A stretch of 18,436 nt of DNA from Archangium gephyra (lineage in GTDB: Bacteria; Myxococcota; Myxococcia; Myxococcales; Myxococcaceae): positions 1 through 18,436 of the forward strand of contig QFQP01000061.1 in the NCBI GenBank assembly GCA_003243425.1. The letters are read 5' to 3'. The stretch's first letter is position 1; each line of letters opens with the position of its first letter. The translations under genes were made by a program, and so were the position numbers. Below, piece by piece: positions 7,641 through 16,053 of the stretch. The notes beneath the pieces are model-generated. The model had not been told where the DNA came from. It was given only the letters and a program-made list of their open reading frames with translations, and made no database searches.

Positions 7641-8054
7641 TCAGCGCACGTCGAGCAGTTCGACTTCGAACACCAGCGTCGAGCGCGGCGGAATGCCGGG
7701 CTTCGCGTCGTTGGCGTAGCCCTCGAGCGGAGGAATGGTGATGAGGCGCGCTTCACCTTCCTTCATGCCGAGCAGCCCTTGGTCGAGCCCGGGCACGACC
7801 ATGCCCTCGCCGACCCAGAAGTTGAACGCGCCGCGCTGGTAGCTCGAGTCGAAGACGCCGCCGTCGGTGAGCGTGCCGGTGAAGTGAATGGAGATCTTGT
7901 CGCCCTTCTTCGCGACGTCGCCGTCGTCGTAGCCCTCGCGGAGCACCTGGGTGATGACGCCGGTGGGCGAGGTCACCGGCGGCTGCGGGTTGCGGGGTTT
8001 GAGCTCCTTCTTCGAGCAGGCGAGCAGCAGCAACGCAGCGAGCATCAAGCGCAT
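7641..8054 (-). CDS. FKBP-type peptidyl-prolyl cis-trans isomerase lipoprotein
   Basis: A 137-residue protein from ATG 8054; GTG 8084 and ATG 8045 are alternatives, and none has a clear ribosome site. The signal peptide ends in the lipobox LLAC (Cys13), so the enzyme is probably anchored in the envelope. A single FKBP domain fills residues about 45-137, with HFTGTLTDGGVFDSSY, VVPGLDQGLLGM, TIPPLEGYAND and TLVFEVELLDV. Active-site positions include Phe68-Asp69 and Tyr113; the usual Tyr of HYTG is Phe and the usual Trp after the VxPG turn is Leu, both common in bacterial members. It would speed proline isomerisation during folding of exported proteins. It is divergent from ddl and precedes the vWA gene. 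Confidence 0.93.
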   Translation of the reverse strand: MRLMLAALLLLACSKKELKPRNPQPPVTSPTGVITQVLREGYDDGDVAKKGDKISIHFTGTLTDGGVFDSSYQRGAFNFWVGEGMVVPGLDQGLLGMKEGEARLITIPPLEGYANDAKPGIPPRSTLVFEVELLDVR

Positions 8055-8156
8055 TCGGTCACTGTACTTGCCCCTCGGCGCCACGGCGGAGAGGGTTGAG
8101 GGAGAGGTGGTGCGTAAATTCTCGCTCCCGTCGACGCTCGCGTAGTGTCACCGGCC
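8055..8156. promoter_or_regulatory. Divergent promoter region between the FKBP gene and ddl
   Basis: A 102-bp gap separates the start of the minus-strand FKBP gene from that of plus-strand ddl, so both promoters should lie here or inside the coding ends. I cannot point to a clear -35/-10 pair. An AT-richer patch (taaatt near 8115) is the only local candidate for a -10 region toward ddl. Confidence 0.35.
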
Positions 8157-9190
8157 ATGTCTTCCGACGTCGTCATCCTCTTCGGTGGCAGCTCGAGCGA
8201 ACGGCTCGTGTCCGTCGCCTCCGCGCAGAACGTCAGCACGCACCTCCCCGACGCCAGCTGCTGGTTCATCGCCAAAGACGGCCCCGTCTTCGTCACGCCG
8301 CACGCCGAGCTCGCCGCGCACCGGAACGCCTTCACCGACGACTTCCGGCCGAAGACCGCCGCGCGCTGGCCGTCACTCGACGACGCGCTCGACTCCGACG
8401 ACGCCAGGGGCCGCACCTTCTTCCTCTCGCTGCACGGCGGCGACGGCGAGAACGGTGTCACCCAGCGCAAGCTCGAAGGGCGCGGGCTGGCCTTCACCGG
8501 CTCCGACAGCACCGCCAGCGCCAACGCCTTCGACAAGCACAAGACCCGCGAGCTCGCCGCGGCGAAGGGCGCACGCATCGCCGAAGCGCGGCTGCTCGAC
8601 ACCTCGAACCCCGAGCTGCTCACCAGGTCGCTTCACGAGCTGATGGCGCGCTCCCCACGCTGGGTGCTCAAGCCGCGGGCTGACGGCTCGAGTCACGGCC
8701 TCGTTCACCTGCGCGCGACTTCAGAAATTCCAGCCGCCGCCGCGAAGCTCCACGCGCTGCGAATCTCGTACCTCGCCGAACAATTCGTCGAAGGCCGCGA
8801 GCTCACGGTGGGCGTCATCGACGACGTCGACGGCCCGGCTGCGCTCCCCGTGTCTGAAGTGCGGCTGCTCGACGGCGGCGCGTTCGACTACGAGGGCAAG
8901 TACCTCGGCCGCGGCACCGAAGAGCTGACGCCCGCCCCCATCGACGACGGGCAACGCGCGCAGGCGCAGGCGCTCGCAGTGCTGACGCACCGGGCGGTGG
9001 GCTGCTACGGCTATTCGCGCACCGACATGATCCTCACCACCTCCGGCCCCGTGCTCCTCGAAATCAACACCCTGCCGGGCATGACGAAGGCCTCGTTCAT
9101 TCCCCAGCAGCTGGCGGCCGCGAACCGTGACGTGAAGGCCTTCATTCACCACCAGCTGGAGCTCGCCCGCGCGCGTCGCGACACGTCGAA

Positions 9191-9194
<4 letters not shown>
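8157..9194 (+). CDS. ddl: D-alanine--D-alanine ligase
   Basis: A 345-residue ATP-grasp ligase that joins two D-alanines to make the dipeptide end of the peptidoglycan precursor, in the cytoplasm. Family motifs appear in order: GGSSSE (10-15), LHGGDGENG (92-100), FTGSDSTASANAFDK (113-127), LKPRADGSSHG (171-181), EQFVEGRELTVGV (208-220), FDYEGKY (243-249), SRTD (287-290) and INTLPGMT (303-310). Length is normal for Ddl. Small departures from the usual family pattern are GENG for GEDG and GSSHG for GSSVG; the ATP-grasp core is complete. ATG 8157 is chosen over an in-frame GTG at 8145; neither has an obvious ribosome site. The TGA stop overlaps the start of the Ser/Thr kinase gene as ATGA. Confidence 0.9.
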
Positions 9195-10510
<1,316 letters not shown>

Positions 10511-10531
10511 CGCCGTTGCCAAGCTGGCGCG

Positions 10532-11194
10532 ATGGAACGCCTCTTCGCCGGCCTCATCAACTTCAAGGAAGAACTGCGCCCGTCACTCAAGCCACTCTTC
10601 GAGAAGCTCGCGCACGGCCAGACCCCCGAGCTGCTGCTCTTCACCTGCTGCGACAGCCGCGTGGTGCCGCACCTCATCACCAGCGGTGAGCCCGGTGAGG
10701 TCTTCGTGGTGCGCTCCATCGGCAACCTCGTGGCGCCAGCCGACGCGCGCGGCCAGAGCGTGGGCGACGTGTCGGAGGCCAGCGCCATCGAATACGCGCT
10801 CGAGGTGCTGGGCATTCGCGACATCGCGGTGTGTGGCCACAGCAACTGCGGGGCGATGGCGGCGGTGCAGAAGGGCCGTCGCAGCTTCGCCGACGTGGCG
10901 CCCAACCTCGCCAGGTGGCTCGAGCACGGTGAGCCCGCGTTGCAGCGCGTGCGCACCATGCACTTCGACGAGGGCCTCGGCGAGGTGGACCAGCTCAGCC
11001 AGGCCAACGTGCTGGTGCAGCTCGACCACGTGGCCACCTACGAGCCGGTACGAAAGCGGCTGCGCCAGGGCGAAGTGCGGCTGCACGGCCTGTGGTTCGA
11101 CATCGGCCACGCCATGGTGCACCTGCACGAGGCCGACAAGGGCGCCTTCGTTCCCCTCGATGAAGCCGAGCTGACCCGCTTGCTGACGACGTGA
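10532..11194 (+). CDS. Beta-class carbonic anhydrase
   Basis: A 220-residue zinc enzyme that interconverts carbon dioxide and bicarbonate in the cytoplasm. The zinc ligands are Cys40 (in TCCDSRV), His103 and Cys106 (in GHSNCG), and the Asp41/Arg43 dyad is present. The RSIGNLVAP segment and the AIEYALEVLGIRDIAVCGH core are typical of the plant-type/CynT-Can branch, and the length matches. The start ATG lies 21 bp after the kinase stop, without a clear ribosome site, which fits an operon position. Its job here may be to supply bicarbonate for carboxylation reactions; a specific link to ddl or to the kinase is not shown by sequence. Symbols can and cynT are both used for close relatives, so none is assigned. 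Confidence 0.94.
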   Translation: MERLFAGLINFKEELRPSLKPLFEKLAHGQTPELLLFTCCDSRVVPHLITSGEPGEVFVVRSIGNLVAPADARGQSVGDVSEASAIEYALEVLGIRDIAVCGHSNCGAMAAVQKGRRSFADVAPNLARWLEHGEPALQRVRTMHFDEGLGEVDQLSQANVLVQLDHVATYEPVRKRLRQGEVRLHGLWFDIGHAMVHLHEADKGAFVPLDEAELTRLLTT

Positions 11195-11221
11195 AGCGTC
11201 GTGACATGGAGCGCGGATGTG

Positions 11222-11258
11222 CCACCCGCTGTGGGCTCCACCCCACGCCTCCGGTGGG
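11222..11258 (+). other. Alternating GTGGG/CCCAC arms before the PilZ gene
   Basis: Four complementary short arms occur in a row: CCAC (11222-11225), GTGGG (11231-11235), CCCAC (11242-11246) and GTGGG (11254-11258). Neighbouring arms can pair in mutually exclusive ways, so RNA here could form alternative stems after the carbonic anhydrase stop. No T-run follows, so it is not a standard terminator. Confidence 0.3.
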
Positions 11259-11287
11259 CGGCGCCGGGTGAATTCGTGAAGCAGTAC

Positions 11288-11305
11288 GGGTGGTTGGGTG
11301 GTTGG
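11288..11305 (+). other. GGGTGGTT tandem repeat, possible two-tetrad G-quadruplex
   Basis: The octamer GGGTGGTT is repeated directly (11288-11295, 11296-11303) and followed by GG. Within it, GGTTGGGTGGTTGG (11292-11305) has four GG tracts with TT, GT and TT loops. This is close to the well-known thrombin-binding aptamer, which has the same TT loops and a TGT central loop. It lies about 30 bases before the likely PilZ start and could affect translation if it folds in the mRNA. Confidence 0.45.
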
Positions 11306-11334
11306 AACGAAGTCTGCTCGAGAAAGACGACACC

Positions 11335-11688
11335 ATGTTCGACGACAACCGCAGTCACCGCCGTGTGGCCTGCAGTGCGCGCTTTCTGGGAGCCAGCACC
11401 ACCGCGCTCCGGGGCGACATCGTCGACATCTCGAGCTCCGGGTTGTGCCTGAGCGTCGACGCGGCGCTGGAGCGGGGCCGCGAGCTGCACCTGGAGTTCG
11501 ACCTGCCCGCAGGCCGCGTGGAAGCGGTTGGTGAAGTGCGCTGGGTGGTCGAGAAGGAAGGCCGCGCGGAGCTGGGGGTGCGCTTCGTTCGCATCTCGAC
11601 CGAGTCGCTGGCGGTCATCGCGCAGGCGGTGGCGCCGAAGTCGACGGTCGGCGGCGCGTGGAGCGGCCAGTTCGCCGTGCGTCGGTAA
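11335..11688 (+). CDS. PilZ domain protein, probable cyclic-di-GMP receptor
   Basis: A 117-residue single-domain protein. The ligand-binding motif RxxxR is present as RSHRR (residues 6-10) and the D/N-x-S-x-x-G motif as DISSSG, so cyclic di-GMP binding is expected. The remaining strands (EVRWVV, ELGVRFVRIS) match the PilZ barrel. Such stand-alone PilZ proteins act by binding partner proteins, often in motility or surface-polysaccharide control. ATG 11335 is chosen because it just precedes the RxxxR motif; a GTG at 11290 in the same frame would add 15 residues and is possible, since neither has a strong ribosome site. A 140-bp spacer separates it from carbonic anhydrase, so it may have its own promoter. 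It ends directly next to the convergent stop at 11689. Confidence 0.9.
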   Translation: MFDDNRSHRRVACSARFLGASTTALRGDIVDISSSGLCLSVDAALERGRELHLEFDLPAGRVEAVGEVRWVVEKEGRAELGVRFVRISTESLAVIAQAVAPKSTVGGAWSGQFAVRR

Positions 11689-12360
11689 TCAACTCCGGCA
11701 GTCGTAGAGGACGTGGCAACCCAACGTGCGGTCGGCACCGCCACACGCACAGATGCGCGCGTCACCGTCGGTGAAGGCCTGAAGCGTGTCGGGCGTGCGC
11801 ATGCCCATGCGCAGCACGCACACCTCGTAGCTGCGGAGCCCTTCGGCGGGCGGGGGGTCGACCCGCACCAGCTCGCCCGCGCTCAGCATGGTGGCCGCAC
11901 AGTCGCGGGCCTGCGCGAAGCTGCTGGCCTGAATGGCGATGACGCGGAGGCCACACGCGTTCACGTCGACGATGCCCACGGGAATCGTCATCGGCGAGGG
12001 GCCCGGCACGCAGGCCACCGAGCCACCGACGCACACGTTGGACGAACAGGTGAGCCCGCCGCCGCACGGCATCACGGTGCCTTCACCGGTGCAGCAGGCC
12101 TGGCCTTCGTTGCCGCACGGTGCGCACTCGCGGCGCATGCCCGCCACGCTCGCGCCGCAGCTGAGGCCGGCGTGGCACGAGGGCTCGAGCGCTGCGGTGT
12201 TGCAGCACTCCTGACCCGTGGCGCCGCACGGCGTGCACACGTGGTCGGTGCAGTTCGACGACGCGCCACAGTCGGCGATGGAGCCGCACGGCGTCGCCCC
12301 GGGAGTGCCACCACACGCGCTCATCAACACCAGAAGACCCATCGCCAGCATCCGCTTCAT
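11689..12360 (-). CDS. Cysteine-rich lipoprotein
   Basis: A 223-residue exported protein. The signal peptide MKRMLAMGLLVLMSAC ends in a lipobox with Cys16. It holds 25 cysteines. Two successive repeats share the pattern C-x-P-C-G-x-x-G-Q-x-C-C, followed by a Cys and a G-L-(S/T)-C turn (about residues 42-70 and 79-110). This Dickkopf-like Cys-rich pattern is common in secreted proteins of Myxococcota. The C-terminal half has six or seven further Cys and a mixed fold, with no catalytic motif I recognise. Its ATG overlaps the stop of the preceding gene as ATGA, so it is the last gene of the exported-protein operon. Surface display stabilised by disulfides is likely; function unknown. Confidence 0.85.
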   Translation of the reverse strand: MKRMLAMGLLVLMSACGGTPGATPCGSIADCGASSNCTDHVCTPCGATGQECCNTAALEPSCHAGLSCGASVAGMRRECAPCGNEGQACCTGEGTVMPCGGGLTCSSNVCVGGSVACVPGPSPMTIPVGIVDVNACGLRVIAIQASSFAQARDCAATMLSAGELVRVDPPPAEGLRSYEVCVLRMGMRTPDTLQAFTDGDARICACGGADRTLGCHVLYDCRS

Positions 12361-14075
12361 CGCTTCACCCAGAAGTACGAGTTGGTCTGCGAAGACGCGG
12401 CGCGCACCAGCAGCTCGCCGTCGTCGGAAATGGCCACCACTTCACGCAGCTCGGCGTTCGGCACCTTGAAGAGCTCGTCGAGCCGCCACACCTGCCTCGT
12501 CGGCCCGGAGATCCACGGCACCGACTTTCCGCTGCAGGTCGCGAGCCCCGAAATCCACCCCGACTCGGACGCCAGCGTCACCGTCGCAGAAGTACAGCCG
12601 CGCGGCAGCGCATAGACCTTCGGGAACTTGCCGCCGTCAGCGACACACGCCGCGTCACACGAGAACGCGCGGTGGCTCTTCTGCGCGTCGAGCTGATGGC
12701 CGAACACCTCACCCGACTCGAGAATGGCGACCGCTTCACCGGGCTGCGCGCCGAGCCTGGTGACCTGCTCGAAGTTGAGCACCGCGGGCACCACGTCGTT
12801 GCCGTCGACCAGGCCGACCGCGAAGTTGCCCGCGGCGTTTCCCGACGCGCTGCTGACCGACAGCTTCTCGAGCGCCTTCGGCTTCTGAAAACCGGCGTGC
12901 GCATCGAGCAACCCCAGGTTTCCCTGCGCGTCGTACGCCAACGAGAGCCCCGCCGGCGTCAGCGCGACCGGCGTCACCGTTGGCAGCTTGCCGGAGCGCG
13001 GCCCGAGCAGATTCACCAGCCACGTCTCGGTGGCGTTGGCCGACTGGCGCAACGTCAACTCACGGCCCTTCACCGCCGACACCCGCGCGTCGCTGACGCC
13101 GAGCAGCGAAGACAACGAGGTCTCCTTGCCGTTGGTCACGTCGACGAGCACGTCACCGGTGGCGCGCTGCACCACCACCTGCCCGTCGGTGGTGAGGCCC
13201 AGCGGTCGCCCCGGGAGCACCAGCAGCCGCGCGATGCTCGGAGGCAGCGTCAGCACCGGGCAGTTCACCCGGTCGACGAGCGCCATGCGCGACACGCCGC
13301 CGGCCACCGCCGTCACCTGCGCCGTCGAGCTGAAGCCCGCGCGCAGCAGACCCGTGAAGCGCGCGCTCCGTTCACCGGCACGCACGCGCACAGCCGGCAC
13401 CCACACCGCCGAAGGGTCGGTGCTGCGCAACGCCACGGTGGCGCCGTCGGACGCGGCGGGCCCCGAGAGCGTCACCACGCCGGTCAAGGTGGTCCACACG
13501 GGCGACGCGCAGCGCGAGCGCGGCAGGTCGACGGTCAACGACTGCAGCACCGGCTGCGCCACGCCGGCCGACGCGGTGAAGGCCGCCACCTCGACGCCCT
13601 TCGTGAAGTTGCCGAGCCCTTCGATGACGTTCCAGCCGCTGGCCTCCACGCTCGAGCCGGGCGCCAGGCGGAGCCGCACGTTGCGCGCGCAGGCGCTGCC
13701 ACCACACGGCGTGCTGGAGGGGATGCGCGAGGCCTCGAGCACCAGCGTGCCGCGCACGCGCTGCACGTGCACGGTGCCCTGCACGTAGTCGCTCGAGAGC
13801 CGATGGTCGAAGGACCACCACAGCTGCGAGCCGCTCTGCGTGCCCGACAGCCGCACCACGTCACCGTGCGCGAGCCCGAACGCGGTGAGCGGTACCCAGA
13901 CGTCGAGCGAGCCCGGCGCCTTGCTCACCACGCGGTCGTTCAACGCGAAGGCGTGACCGTCGACGCGCAGCACCACCGACTGAAACTGCACGTCGCCACC
14001 GAGCGCCACGTCGTCGAGCGCCGAAGCATGGGCACTCGCCGCCAGCAGCGCGAAGAACAGCAGAAGACTTCGCAT
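12357..14075 (-). CDS. Secreted beta-rich protein with an Ig-like domain
   Basis: A 572-residue protein with a signal peptide (MRSLLLFFALLAASAHASA) and no lipobox, so it is probably periplasmic or secreted. Residues about 20-185 are beta-rich with one CGGSAC pair. Residues about 195-265 form an Ig-like unit: LTGVVTLSGPAASDGATVAL, then VPAVRVRAGERSARF and a final VTAVAGGVSR, a pattern frequent in myxobacterial surface proteins. Residues about 290-572 contain repeated short strands (for example LTTDGQVVVQ, YDAQGNLGLLDAHAG, ILESGEVFGH, ISDDGELLVRAAS) that look like beta-propeller blades ending in YFWVKR. GGAG lies ten bases before the ATG. It is the third of four exported proteins in a row and its stop overlaps the start of the Cys-rich lipoprotein gene. 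No enzyme motif is seen; function unknown. Confidence 0.8.
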   Translation of the reverse strand: MRSLLLFFALLAASAHASALDDVALGGDVQFQSVVLRVDGHAFALNDRVVSKAPGSLDVWVPLTAFGLAHGDVVRLSGTQSGSQLWWSFDHRLSSDYVQGTVHVQRVRGTLVLEASRIPSSTPCGGSACARNVRLRLAPGSSVEASGWNVIEGLGNFTKGVEVAAFTASAGVAQPVLQSLTVDLPRSRCASPVWTTLTGVVTLSGPAASDGATVALRSTDPSAVWVPAVRVRAGERSARFTGLLRAGFSSTAQVTAVAGGVSRMALVDRVNCPVLTLPPSIARLLVLPGRPLGLTTDGQVVVQRATGDVLVDVTNGKETSLSSLLGVSDARVSAVKGRELTLRQSANATETWLVNLLGPRSGKLPTVTPVALTPAGLSLAYDAQGNLGLLDAHAGFQKPKALEKLSVSSASGNAAGNFAVGLVDGNDVVPAVLNFEQVTRLGAQPGEAVAILESGEVFGHQLDAQKSHRAFSCDAACVADGGKFPKVYALPRGCTSATVTLASESGWISGLATCSGKSVPWISGPTRQVWRLDELFKVPNAELREVVAISDDGELLVRAASSQTNSYFWVKR

Positions 14076-14105
14076 GGAAGAGACTCCAGGGAGTTGAAGT
14101 GGAAC

Positions 14106-14122
14106 GCCGCCGGCCGGGCGGC
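14106..14122 (-). other. Short hairpin between two exported-protein genes
   Basis: GCCGCC (14106-14111) and GGCGGC (14117-14122) form a 6-bp stem with a five-base loop, lying 14 bases after the stop of the 609-residue gene in the direction of transcription. No T-run follows, so it is more likely an mRNA-stability or partial-termination element than a full terminator. Confidence 0.35.
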
Positions 14123-14136
14123 AGACGGGCGCTGGC

Positions 14137-15966
14137 TCAGCTGGCGAGCCGCGCGAGCGTGGCCTGCACCTCGGCGCGCGTGTTCGCCGACAGACCGGGC
14201 ATCAACAGCAGTGACTGAAGGGTCTGTACCAACGCCGGCGTGGCGGTCTTTTGCTCGGTCGCCAGGTTCAGCAGGGCGCGCTCGGCGCCGCGCTGCAGCC
14301 GCTGCTGACTGACCAGCGTGCGCAGCCCCTGCAGCGTCTCTTCGCTCAACGCACGACCGCGCAGGGCATCGAAGGCCGCGGCCTGCACCTCGCGCGAGCG
14401 CTCCGTCAGCAGCCGCTCCCGCAGCACCGCTTCCACGTCGGCGCCGGGCACGCGGCGCAGCGAGGCCAGCGCCGCCGCGCGCACGTTGGCGTCGGCGTCG
14501 GCGCTCTTCTCCTTCGCGATGTCGAGCACCCGCGCGTCACCCGAATTTCCCAGCGCGCGCAGCGTGGCCTGCAGGTCTTTGGCGGTCTGCGCCTGCTCCA
14601 CGTCGTCGACCAGCTGGTCGACCATGGTGTTGCTCAGCTGCGGAGACGTGGTGCGCGCGGTGTACGCGAGGCTGCCCAGCACATAGGCCCGCGCGTTGCG
14701 GTCTTCGGTGACGCCCGACGCGCGCGCCGCGGCGTGTTGCTCGAGCACGAACTGCAGCGTCTGTGCGGTGGGCTTCTTCACCAGCGACAGCCGCTGAAAG
14801 AGCTGGCGGGCCACCAACGCGTCGGTGGCGCCGGTGCGCAACGCGTTCACCAGCGCGGCCTGGGCCTGCGGGTGCCCTGCACTCGCCAGCACGTCGAGCA
14901 CCTGCGCGCGCATCTGCTCGCTCTTCGCGTTCTGGAAGACGGCCACCAGCTCGTGGGCGCGCTCGGGGTGCAACTGCAACACCGCCACCGCGCGCAGCAC
15001 GAACTCGGCGCGGTCATTCCACGCGCGCGGGTCTTCGTACTTCGTGAACGCCGTCAGCACGTGCTCGAAGGTCACGCCCGCCGCCTGGGCCTCGAGCAGC
15101 GCGCGCTCCTGGTCGATTTCGCTCTTCACGCCGCCCACCGGCCGCAGCACCGGGTGCGAGGTGACGGCCAGCACCTCGGCGGCGCGCTCCTGGGCGTCGA
15201 GGAACTGCAACGTCATCGCCGCTTTGCGCCGCGCGAGCACCTGCCCCTGCGCCGACTGCCCGAGCAGCTCGGCCTCGGCGGTGAGCGAGGTGAGCAACCC
15301 CGCGCTGTCGAACGTGACGTCGGCGCCGTCGTGCATCGACAAGGCCTCGGGCTGCTGCTGCCCCAGGCGCCACGCGGTGAAGCGCGTGCGTTCCCGGTGC
15401 AGCCGCGTGTCACCGCTCCACGCCAGCGTGGTGCCGACGTCACCCATCGCCAGCTTCTCGACCACCTCGGTCGTGGGCGCCTCGAACGTCGGCACGAAGA
15501 GGTCGCCCGCGAGGCCCTGCAGCAGGTAGCGAATGGGCACCGGCGTCTCGTCGGAGAACTGCAGCGCCTGCAGCTGCCCGTTCACGTCGAGGTGGGCCCA
15601 CGCCTCGGCGCCTGCCAGCCCGTCGAGCGGCACCGGCTGCCCCATCACGCTGGCGCTCGCCGCGCGGAGCGACTCGACGCGCAGCACCACCACCGCCGCG
15701 CCCGGCGAGGTGCGCCGCCCGGTCAGGCTGACCACGCCATCGAGCGAGAGCTCACCTTCGGCCAGCGTGCTGCCCGCGGGCAACGCGGTGACCTGACGCT
15801 GGGTGACCAGCAGCTGAAAGCGCCGCTCGAGGTCGACGGGGTAGCGCTCGACGCGCGCCTTCGCGGCGACCACCGGCGCCGCGTCGGCAGCCTGGAGGTT
15901 CGACACCACGAATGACGCACAGAACACCGACACCACCGCGAGAGACGCAATGAAGACGCGCTTCAT
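14137..15966 (-). CDS. Exported HEAT-repeat protein resembling the vitellogenin/MTP N-terminal module
   Basis: A 609-residue protein from ATG 15966, which has GGAG six bases upstream; an extension to 15999 is polar and rejected. It has a signal peptide (MKRVFIASLAVVSVFCASFV onward, cleavage near QAADA). Residues about 38-265 are beta-rich, with strand patterns such as RRFQLLVTQ, GELSLDGVVSL, AHLDVNGQLQAL and PVPIRYLLQGL. Residues about 298-605 are helical repeats of HEAT type, including RAQVLDVLASAGHPQAQAAL, LRALGNSGD (469-477), VRAAALASLRR (495-505) and EVQAAAFDALR (526-536). This order of a beta-barrel-like part followed by an alpha superhelix with an ALGN...VRxAAxxALRR core is the plan of large lipid transfer proteins (vitellogenin, apolipophorin, microsomal triglyceride transfer protein). 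If correct, it would bind or shuttle lipid or lipoprotein outside the cytoplasm. A plain HEAT-repeat scaffold is the alternative. Confidence 0.8.
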   Translation of the reverse strand: MKRVFIASLAVVSVFCASFVVSNLQAADAAPVVAAKARVERYPVDLERRFQLLVTQRQVTALPAGSTLAEGELSLDGVVSLTGRRTSPGAAVVVLRVESLRAASASVMGQPVPLDGLAGAEAWAHLDVNGQLQALQFSDETPVPIRYLLQGLAGDLFVPTFEAPTTEVVEKLAMGDVGTTLAWSGDTRLHRERTRFTAWRLGQQQPEALSMHDGADVTFDSAGLLTSLTAEAELLGQSAQGQVLARRKAAMTLQFLDAQERAAEVLAVTSHPVLRPVGGVKSEIDQERALLEAQAAGVTFEHVLTAFTKYEDPRAWNDRAEFVLRAVAVLQLHPERAHELVAVFQNAKSEQMRAQVLDVLASAGHPQAQAALVNALRTGATDALVARQLFQRLSLVKKPTAQTLQFVLEQHAAARASGVTEDRNARAYVLGSLAYTARTTSPQLSNTMVDQLVDDVEQAQTAKDLQATLRALGNSGDARVLDIAKEKSADADANVRAAALASLRRVPGADVEAVLRERLLTERSREVQAAAFDALRGRALSEETLQGLRTLVSQQRLQRGAERALLNLATEQKTATPALVQTLQSLLLMPGLSANTRAEVQATLARLAS

Positions 15967-16003
15967 GAAGAACTCCGTACGTGAAGAGAAGTTGAACAAC
16001 GGG

Positions 16004-16041
16004 CACGACGCGCCACCTGCGTTTTTCGGCGGCGCGTCGTG
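16004..16041 (-). other. Strong intercistronic inverted repeat
   Basis: CACGACGCGCC (16004-16014) and GGCGCGTCGTG (16031-16041) form a perfect 11-bp stem with a 16-base loop between the first and second genes of the exported-protein operon. It starts 12 bases after the stop of the 711-residue gene. It lacks a T-run on either strand, so partial termination, RNA processing or protection of the upstream transcript are the likely roles. Confidence 0.6.
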
Positions 16042-16053
16042 TTCAGCCGGGCT

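Noticed and set aside
11302..11318. Possible sigma-54 promoter (TTGGAACGAAGTCTGCT) before the PilZ gene
   Set aside because: The GG and GC have the correct 10-bp separation, but two consensus positions differ, and a start about 12 bases downstream would leave only some six leader bases before ATG 11335; the GG also belongs to the G-rich repeat.
12672..14312. 546-codon plus-strand open frame opposite the Ig-like protein gene
   Set aside because: Arg/His-rich shadow composition with no recognisable domain; the minus-strand frame has a signal peptide, ribosome site and domain patterns.
14251..15915. 554-codon plus-strand open frame opposite the HEAT-repeat gene
   Set aside because: Arg/His/Gln-rich shadow of the HEAT gene, with no start signals or domain.
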